Shown: positions 58,552 through 64,000 of the stretch, piece by piece
Layout of the letters: each line of letters opens with the position of its first letter
Numbering within the stretch: the first letter of the stretch is position 1
Assembly (NCBI RefSeq): GCF_007746795.1
Contig: NZ_CP036343.1
Location: 4,687,357-4,751,356 of the forward strand
Length of the DNA: 64,000 nt
Source of the DNA: Gimesia algae
Lineage (GTDB): Bacteria > Planctomycetota > Planctomycetia > Planctomycetales > Planctomycetaceae
Direction: 5' to 3'
Made by a program: the position numbers and the translations under genes
The notes under the pieces: generated by a model
What the model saw: the letters and a program-made list of their open reading frames with translations, nothing else
Databases searched by the model: none
What the model was told of the DNA's origin: nothing

Positions 58552-59229
58552 ATGCTAAGCGCATTCAATTATTTAAACGAAGAACAACAGCAGCAGGTGG
58601 AACAGTCTGTTGTCGCAGCTGAAAAACAGACATCCTGTGAAATCGTGCCTGTCATCGCGACCTCCTCAGGACGCTACGATCGACCGGAAGATGTCGTGGG
58701 ACTCTGGTTGACGATTGTGTCTGCCCTCTGCCTCTGGTATTTCTTCCCTCGTAACGGTGGTCAGGCAGGAGACTGGGGGGGCATGCCGGTGATCGTTGAG
58801 CTGTTTCTGGCTGCGATCCTACTTGCAATCGCCTTCATTCTGGGTGCAATCGCCGGTAGTCGGATTGGCTGGCTCAGACGACTCTTCACTCCCCGGCTAC
58901 AGATGCAGGATGAAGTCGCGGCGCGTGCCCGGGAAATCTTTTTTGATAAGCGCATCCACCATACAGAGGGGGGCACGGGGATTCTGATCTATATCTCCCT
59001 GTTCGAGCACATCGCGGTCGCACTGGCTGACCAGTCGGTGATTGACAAACTCGGGCAACCGTTCCTTGATCAGATCTGCCAGAAACTCACAACCGGACTG
59101 CATTCCGGAAACCCAACAGCCACACTCTGCGAAACGATCCTGGAAATCGGTAACCAGGCTTCAACTCCACTCCCCCGGGCCACCGACGACCAGAATGAGC
59201 TTCATGATGCTCTGGTTCTGATCGACTGA
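58552..59229 (+). CDS. Second TPM-domain membrane protein
   Basis: 225 residues from ATG 58552. The open frame extends upstream to 58276, but that part overlaps the previous gene in another frame. N-terminal half of a TPM domain (NEEQQQQVEQSVVAAEKQTSCEI), two membrane helices (WLTIVSALCLWYFFP, VELFLAAILLAIAFILGA), then the second half (TEGGTGILIYISLFEHIAVALAD...LCETILEIGN). No signal peptide. Probably partners with the preceding TPM protein in the membrane. Confidence 0.82.
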   Translation: MLSAFNYLNEEQQQQVEQSVVAAEKQTSCEIVPVIATSSGRYDRPEDVVGLWLTIVSALCLWYFFPRNGGQAGDWGGMPVIVELFLAAILLAIAFILGAIAGSRIGWLRRLFTPRLQMQDEVAARAREIFFDKRIHHTEGGTGILIYISLFEHIAVALADQSVIDKLGQPFLDQICQKLTTGLHSGNPTATLCETILEIGNQASTPLPRATDDQNELHDALVLID

Positions 59230-59278
59230 GTGTCAGTGGCGGCTGTCATCCTGCTGTATTCTTTTTAAATGGCAACTG

Positions 59279-59305
59279 TTGATGTTTGCTGAGAACAGGT
59301 ATAAT
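59279..59305 (+). promoter_or_regulatory. Candidate promoter for the coiled-coil protein gene
   Basis: A perfect TATAAT at 59300-59305 with TTGATG 15 bases upstream. The spacer is short, so the -35 assignment is weak. The predicted leader is about 95 bases. Confidence 0.35.
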
Positions 59306-59408
59306 AGAAATAGAATCCGGGGCACATCGATCAGCGCTTCCCTGCAGGGGTGCTGCTTATTAACAGAACCGGGCCAGTCTAATATTGAAACAAGAAAAGG
59401 ATCAGCAA

Positions 59409-59669
59409 ATGACCAACCGCAATCGTATGGAAGAACTGATCGAAGCGCTGGAACAGCAAAAAGATGAACTTGCTTTGAAAATTCATCTGGGTAAGGAGGA
59501 GGCCAAAGACGAATGGGAACAGGTCACTGATCGACTGGATAAATTGAAAGACGATTACCGGCCAGTCAAAGACGCCATGAAAGAATCAGCGGGCAGCGTG
59601 ACCGATGCCCTGTTTAATGTTGGTAAAGAGATCCAAGAAAGCTTTCAGCGGATTCGCAAATCACTCTGA
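59409..59669 (+). CDS. Small coiled-coil protein, sll1863-like
   Basis: 86 residues. ATG 59409 has AAAAGGA upstream; TTG 59385 is further back. Entirely charged helix: EELIEALEQQKDELALKIHL, then GKEEAKDEWEQVTDRLDKL and a C-terminal VGKEIQESFQRIRKSL. This pattern resembles the sll1863 family of stress-associated coiled-coil proteins (recalled similarity). Cytoplasmic. It converges on the sulfatase gene with 21 bases between. Confidence 0.7.
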   Translation: MTNRNRMEELIEALEQQKDELALKIHLGKEEAKDEWEQVTDRLDKLKDDYRPVKDAMKESAGSVTDALFNVGKEIQESFQRIRKSL

Positions 59670-59690
59670 ACCGATTTCAGGAACACGTAC

Positions 59691-61490
59691 TTATTGATCC
59701 ATTGATTTCAACCAGAGGGAATTCAGACGCAGGCCTATCACCCCCTCCGGTTGAGTGGCCCGTATCGTCAGAAACTGCTTCCCCGCTTTGAGATCCAGAG
59801 TCCCCACCGATTGTTTGAGAAACACATTCTGGCTGGTGCTCATCGGCAGTTCACAGTCGAGCTTTTGATCCCCCACTGCTATCTGCAATTTGCCAGCTTC
59901 CAGAGGCTCTGCGCGAAAGCCATAACTCAACTCCACTACGTAGCGGCCTGGTTTCTGTACATCCAACTGCCAGGTGGCTGTGTCGGAATTCGTTTTCCAG
60001 TTGTCGATCGTATCCCAGTCATAGCCGTCAAACGAGTACTCCAGGTCGTCTCCCTTCAAAATGGCCCAACTCGGTTGTAGCTCCACTTCCGGCTCCTGCT
60101 CATCTCCTACGGGAATGGCCGCCGGCTGGTAAACCTGGCCGTCCGTCACATCCTGAAACCAGCGCAGGAACTCTCCACGCAGTTCGCTGACCTTCTCCGG
60201 ATATTGACTGGCCACATTCTTTGTCTCGCCCGGATCTGCCTGCAGATCATACAGCTGACCTTGAGGCTCACCCTCTTTTTCCTTTTTCCCCTGCGGATCA
60301 TGGCCCACCAGCTTGAAACGGGGACCATGAATGGACCAGCGATGAAACGGATTCGGTGTGTAGCGATCCCAGGTGTGATACAGATATTGATGAGGCGACT
60401 TTCCGCCCCCCTGCTCCATCAATGACAGGATCGATTTCCCATCCAGTTTCAGATCATGGGGTACCGGGACGCCCGCCAGTTGACAGAATGTCGGAAACAG
60501 ATCGGTCTGGGCTACCATCGCATCGGTTGTTTTTCCGGCAGGAAAATGATCGGTCCAGCGGACGACAAACGGAACGCGGGTCCCCCCTTCATAGGCACTC
60601 GCTTTACTTCCTTTGAGTCCGGCTTTGAATCCTCGACTGACGCCGCCGTTATCACTGGTGAAGATGACCACCGTCTCCTGATCCAGTTTCAAATCGCTGA
60701 CTGTCTGCAGTAAACGATTCAGATTCTGATCAATACGTTCAATCATGGCGTAGATCCGTGCTTCCCGCAGTGGCAGCCCTTTCGCCAAGTATTTTTCAAT
60801 CAGCTTGTCTCCTTCGGGCTGACCGAAATGAGATGTATCGAGCAGGAAAGGTGAATGCGGTGCGTTATACGCCAGATAACAGAAAAAAGGCTGCTGCTGA
60901 TTTCGCTGGATAAAATCAATGGCGGCATCAGTAAACAGATCGGTCACATAACCCCGCGTCTCCACGGGAGTCCCGTTGACGACCACCTGATCGGGATTGG
61001 TATAGCGTTCTATGTGTCCGTGATAATGTCCGAAGAAATGGTCGAAGCCCCGTCGATGCGGCTGATACTGCGCGTAACGCCCCAGATGCCATTTGCCGAA
61101 CAAACCCGTTTTGTAGCCCGCTTGCTGCAGGACCTGCGCGATCGTCGTTTCATTCGGACCGAGTGTGTCTCCGCCAAAGCGGGTATTATACAAACCGGTT
61201 CGCAGATAATGCCTGCCCGTCATCAACCCGGCCCGGGTCGGCGCACAAACCATGTTGGCATAGAACCGCGTAAAGGTGACTCCTTCGGCTGCCAGCTTTT
61301 TAATTGTCGGCGTTTCGATCTTGGGGTTACCGGATATCTCCGTATCCCAATACCCCTGATCGTCGGTCATGACCAGAATAATATTCGGCTGTCGAGCTTT
61401 TTCTTTCGCCTGAAGCGACTGGCTGTCCAGACTAAGCAGACTAGAAACAAGTAGGAGAATCATACTCAGAAGAATACGTCGCGGGTTCAT
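59691..61490 (-). CDS. Sulfatase (arylsulfatase-type)
   Basis: 599 residues, exported (SMILLLVSSLLSLDSQSLQA). Catalytic Cys82 in CAPTRAGLMTGR is the site of formylglycine modification (CxPxR). Metal ligands Asp43/Asp44 in MTDDQGYWD, and the substrate pocket line FGKWHLGRY. FTSDNGG marks the second metal site. After about residue 470, a C-terminal beta module is added (EYSFDGYDWDTIDNWKTNSD) that may bind carbohydrate. Removes sulfate esters, likely from sulfated polysaccharides. The small membrane protein gene lies 78 bases upstream in the same direction. Confidence 0.93.
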   Translation of the reverse strand: MNPRRILLSMILLLVSSLLSLDSQSLQAKEKARQPNIILVMTDDQGYWDTEISGNPKIETPTIKKLAAEGVTFTRFYANMVCAPTRAGLMTGRHYLRTGLYNTRFGGDTLGPNETTIAQVLQQAGYKTGLFGKWHLGRYAQYQPHRRGFDHFFGHYHGHIERYTNPDQVVVNGTPVETRGYVTDLFTDAAIDFIQRNQQQPFFCYLAYNAPHSPFLLDTSHFGQPEGDKLIEKYLAKGLPLREARIYAMIERIDQNLNRLLQTVSDLKLDQETVVIFTSDNGGVSRGFKAGLKGSKASAYEGGTRVPFVVRWTDHFPAGKTTDAMVAQTDLFPTFCQLAGVPVPHDLKLDGKSILSLMEQGGGKSPHQYLYHTWDRYTPNPFHRWSIHGPRFKLVGHDPQGKKEKEGEPQGQLYDLQADPGETKNVASQYPEKVSELRGEFLRWFQDVTDGQVYQPAAIPVGDEQEPEVELQPSWAILKGDDLEYSFDGYDWDTIDNWKTNSDTATWQLDVQKPGRYVVELSYGFRAEPLEAGKLQIAVGDQKLDCELPMSTSQNVFLKQSVGTLDLKAGKQFLTIRATQPEGVIGLRLNSLWLKSMDQ

Positions 61491-61568
61491 AAGTCAGATT
61501 ACCTTCGCAGAGTCATTCTTAATGTTTCACTATTCAGACAGAGGATTCACAACAAAAGATCGCATCCT

Positions 61569-61940
61569 CTAACGAGTTCGCAGATAGATTAAGTAGCCGC
61601 CAATAACACCATGAAGCAACAGGACGAGACCGGCACACCAGGTTTTTCCCTTAAGGGACTCAGGCCAGACGAATACGACTACAGTTAACAAAGTGAACGT
61701 AAAGATTAAGGCTTCCCACTGAATCAAGACTGCGTCTGGCGATGCCATAAATGTAATCATGATGAACAATGCATAAATCAGGTCATTGCTGGAGACGCCG
61801 CGAACGAGAAAAGAATAGAGAACAAAACAAATCTCTGGGACCCAGACAGCGAGCACGTATAATGAAAGTAATACGATGGCCTGTAAGCCCCGATTATGAT
61901 ATTCGATCGCGTTGGTTTCGATGGTCAGATTCTCGGACAT
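61569..61940 (-). CDS. Small four-helix membrane protein
   Basis: 123 residues from ATG 61940, which has GAGGAGG eight bases upstream; GTG 61988 would add 16 residues. Four hydrophobic helices (AIVLLSLYVLAVWVPEICFVLY, LIYALFIMITFMA, LIFTFTLLTVVVFVW, WCAGLVLLLHGVIGGYLIYL). No family recognised. It lies between the sulfatase and TIM-barrel genes on the same strand. Confidence 0.65.
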   Translation of the reverse strand: MSENLTIETNAIEYHNRGLQAIVLLSLYVLAVWVPEICFVLYSFLVRGVSSNDLIYALFIMITFMASPDAVLIQWEALIFTFTLLTVVVFVWPESLKGKTWCAGLVLLLHGVIGGYLIYLRTR

Positions 61941-62015
61941 GAGCAGTCCCTCCTCATCGAAATCATATTCGCTAACCGAACTGTTCACCAGTTCTCTCTC
62001 ATTTCTTTATCTGAA

Positions 62016-62957
62016 TTAAGCCTGCTTCAGGCAATTTTCCAGATATTCACGGGAGCGATTAATCTCCGCGGTTACCTGTTCTGCTGTCGGCAGAATGGGA
62101 ATGCCGCGCGGTACCGGGTGCATGAAGATTTCCGTCCGTCCCTGGTAATTGATCTTCTTCAGAGCCGCCAGGAGAGGCACGAAGTTTAAATCTCCCCGTC
62201 CGGGTAACTGTAACAATTCCTGTTCTTTCGGAAGTTTCTTGATACAACCCATGCCATGCTGCCAGGCCTGGAAGTGCAGCAGTCGATCATCCAGGTCGGT
62301 GATCAGTTTGCCGATCATTTCCGGATCCTGTTCCAGATGATACGGTGCGAGCGCCATGCCGAAGTTCTTCGCGGGCAACATTTCCATCAGCCAGCGTTGT
62401 GTGTCCGGATCGTTGATCAGTCCGCCGCCATGATTTTCCAGGCCGATCATCACCCCTTTTTCTTCGGCAGCAGCGACGTGCGGTTTAAGTTTTTCGGCGA
62501 ACGCTTTGATCCCGGCTTTCAACTCGGCCCCTTTCAATCCTTTGGGACCGCCGCTGTTGCAGATCACCATGTCTCCGCCCAGTTGACTGACCAGATCCAT
62601 TTCGCCCTGCATGTTAAACAGGCCGTACTTGAAGCAGGTGAAGCTCCCCAGCTTGATCTTGTACTTGTCGAGCAGCTGCTTTGTTTTTTCTACACCCAGT
62701 TCGTCAATCTGCTCGCGCTGGTCACCGTGACGTTTCGCCCAGATCTCAATGTATTCGGCGCCCGTTTTGGGAGTTTCCTGCAGAATGGTTTCCAAAGGCA
62801 GTGTGCCATACATACAGGAAGCGACAATATAATTCAGTTGGAAAGGTTTCTGTGAGGCTTCTGTCCCGGCTCCCAGCACCGTTCCCAGTAAACCCGCCGA
62901 ACAGGCTGTCCCCAGAAGCTGTTTATTAAAATCGCGACGACTGAGCTGATCGTTCAT
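62016..62957 (-). CDS. Tat-exported sugar phosphate isomerase/epimerase-like protein
   Basis: 313 residues. Twin-arginine leader SRRDFNKQLLGTACSAGLLG. TIM-barrel metal-site pattern: YIEIWAKRHG, MIGLENHGGGLINDPDT with the Glu/His pair, HFQAWQHGM, and EIFMHPVPRG. AP_endonuc_2 family, often acting on sugars or inositols. Third gene of a run with a PhyH dioxygenase (39 bases upstream) and a Gfo/Idh enzyme. Confidence 0.88.
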   Translation of the reverse strand: MNDQLSRRDFNKQLLGTACSAGLLGTVLGAGTEASQKPFQLNYIVASCMYGTLPLETILQETPKTGAEYIEIWAKRHGDQREQIDELGVEKTKQLLDKYKIKLGSFTCFKYGLFNMQGEMDLVSQLGGDMVICNSGGPKGLKGAELKAGIKAFAEKLKPHVAAAEEKGVMIGLENHGGGLINDPDTQRWLMEMLPAKNFGMALAPYHLEQDPEMIGKLITDLDDRLLHFQAWQHGMGCIKKLPKEQELLQLPGRGDLNFVPLLAALKKINYQGRTEIFMHPVPRGIPILPTAEQVTAEINRSREYLENCLKQA

Positions 62958-62996
62958 GAATCTGAATCTTTCTGTTGCTGTGAAATCCGAAGCGGC

Positions 62997-63755
62997 TTAA
63001 GAAACAACCCGTTCCCCATCCTTCAGAAAGGGAACCACCAGATGTTTGGGCTGTTGTGTTTCGGGATCGATAATCGGCTCGGGAGAATACTGAGTCACAT
63101 AGGCCCGCCGCATTTTGTCGGTGGTATTCGCACCACTGCGGTGAAACGTCAACGAGCTGAACACGGCCAGGCTGCCTGCGGGAACGACCGCTGTGACGCC
63201 CGGTTCTTTGCCGAAGTATCCGGTTTTGTCTCCCGTTTCGGGATCGCGAATGTGTTCCACCAGCGAACGAATGCCGACAGTAGAATACGGCAGGACGTCG
63301 ACCGTCCCGTTTTCCAGTGTCATATCATCGACTGCCGCCCAGACCGTTACATAAGGACGATGCAGGAAACCAAGATAACCGGAGTCCTGATGCCAGGAAA
63401 ACTTGATCCCTTTTTCTGCTGCTTTGACCACATACTGATCGTAAAACAGGTACGAGGTATCACCGATTGTGGCTTTACAGATCTCTGCCATCAGATCACT
63501 GAATACGTATTCATCCAGCCGCGGCGCCTGGTCATACTTCTTCGCGATATGATAGCGTTTGCCCCGATGGCTGATATGAATATGATCGGTACCCAGGCGA
63601 TCCATTTCCTGATGCATCAGATCAATCAGATGATCGCAGGCATCGCGAACAATCTGCAGATGTTCTTCACAAATCGCCCGTTCCAGAATGAAGTAGCCTT
63701 CTTCCTGAAACTGTTTTTTATGTTCTTCGGTAATGATCCCGGTCGAGACAGTCAT
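62997..63755 (-). CDS. Phytanoyl-CoA dioxygenase (PhyH) family protein
   Basis: 252 residues from ATG 63755 (AGGAG seven bases upstream; TTG 63773 lies before it). Fe(II)/2-oxoglutarate oxygenase with His122-x-Asp124 in [11 protein letters not shown] and distal His205 in [10 protein letters not shown]; the following Arg may bind 2-oxoglutarate. Cytoplasmic, no leader. Substrate unknown; in planctomycetes such genes often travel with Gfo/Idh enzymes, as here. It starts 61 bases after the oxidoreductase stop. Confidence 0.9.
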   Translation of the reverse strand: MTVSTGIITEEHKKQFQEEGYFILERAICEEHLQIVRDACDHLIDLMHQEMDRLGTDHIHISHRGKRYHIAKKYDQAPRLDEYVFSDLMAEICKATIGDTSYLFYDQYVVKAAEKGIKFSWHQDSGYLGFLHRPYVTVWAAVDDMTLENGTVDVLPYSTVGIRSLVEHIRDPETGDKTGYFGKEPGVTAVVPAGSLAVFSSLTFHRSGANTTDKMRRAYVTQYSPEPIIDPETQQPKHLVVPFLKDGERVVS

Positions 63756-63816
63756 CGTTTCTCCTGAAAACAAAAGAAATGGTTAAGCAATCACGATCAA
63801 TAAAATTCAAAGAACT

Positions 63817-64000
63817 TTAGGTATCTTTGATCTCATAACCGGCACGCTGTTCGCGTTTGAGCCATGTATTCGCTTCGGCATCACCGACGAACTGTTCCTG
63901 CTGTGGGTCCCAGGTCAGTTTACGGCCCAGACGCTGTGAGATATTACCAATATGACAGACGGTTACTGAGCGATGCTGATTCTGTACGCTGGAAATCGGA
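63817..64000 (-). CDS. Gfo/Idh/MocA oxidoreductase, C-terminal end only
   Basis: Cut by the right edge; 60 codons are visible, ending at TAA 63817-63819. The sequence SVTVCHIGNISQRLGRKLTW followed by DPQQEQFVGDAEANTWLKRE is the typical planctomycete C-terminus of this family. It is the first known gene of the leftward PhyH/TIM-barrel run. Confidence 0.8.
   Translation of the reverse strand, partial: PISSVQNQHRSVTVCHIGNISQRLGRKLTWDPQQEQFVGDAEANTWLKREQRAGYEIKDT

Noticed and set aside
60855-61454. 199-codon frame antisense to the sulfatase gene
   Set aside because: Shadow of the conserved catalytic region.

Overview
The window looks like chromosomal DNA of a planctomycete, most likely Gimesia or a close relative. 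The phylum call rests on gene content seen here: five DUF1559 proteins (one with an intact prepilin-type leader), planctomycete-style ECF sigma factors, a FecR-type protein, a sulfatase, Tat-exported Gfo/Idh/MocA oxidoreductases, DUF1080 and DUF6807 proteins, a CRTAC1/FG-GAP protein, a TIGR02603-like cytochrome, and very large secreted proteins. The genus is inference from moderate G+C and gene style. I saw no tRNA, rRNA, CRISPR array, prophage or intact transposase.

Layout. 1-6.5 kb: 3' end of a Maf pyrophosphatase gene facing an ECF sigma factor, two tiny tandem ORFs, a secreted protein, and two membrane-anchored proteins of unknown function. 6.5-13.4 kb: a DUF6807/oxidoreductase pair, then a module reading ECF sigma -> FecR protein -> DUF1559 pilin-like protein -> (0.86 kb gap with a repeat) -> small lipoprotein. 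13.5-24 kb: sulfate adenylyltransferase, a TIM-barrel isomerase, an SDR, rpsT, two TPR proteins, a DUF1080 protein, an MFS permease and a pair of Hsp20 chaperones. 24-30.5 kb: a creatininase/CRTAC1/TPR operon, then a tandem array of four diverged DUF1559 paralogues, two of them fused to a GYF_2 domain. 30.5-39 kb: repeats, a nucleoside phosphorylase-family gene coupled to serC, prs, mutS, a small secreted protein and a GT-C type membrane protein. 39-53 kb: a 2058-residue alpha-2-macroglobulin-like protein, cardiolipin synthase, a cytochrome, a thioredoxin-like lipoprotein, a hydrolase, a CBS protein, a type-4 uracil-DNA glycosylase and a leucine-rich-repeat lipoprotein. 53-64 kb: a 1319-residue PQQ-propeller protein with an inserted methyltransferase-like domain, two TPM proteins, a small coiled-coil protein, a sulfatase, and a sugar-type operon (Gfo/Idh, PhyH, TIM barrel).

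How genes group. The clearest functional units are the sigma/FecR/DUF1559 module (regulator, membrane sensor, surface protein), the two carbohydrate-type cassettes at 6.5-9.1 kb and 62-64 kb, and the nucleotide/DNA group prs-mutS. Much of the rest is envelope or periplasmic protein with no assigned role.

The most unusual non-coding signal is a roughly 96-bp palindromic element in three full copies (10085-10180, 30690-30785, 57565-57660) and one decayed copy (about 21689-21746). It has TA-bounded ends and a conserved stem and looks like a MITE or a 3'-end hairpin family; one copy supplies the stop codon of its neighbour. A second, unrelated 122-bp inverted-repeat element lies next to one of these copies.
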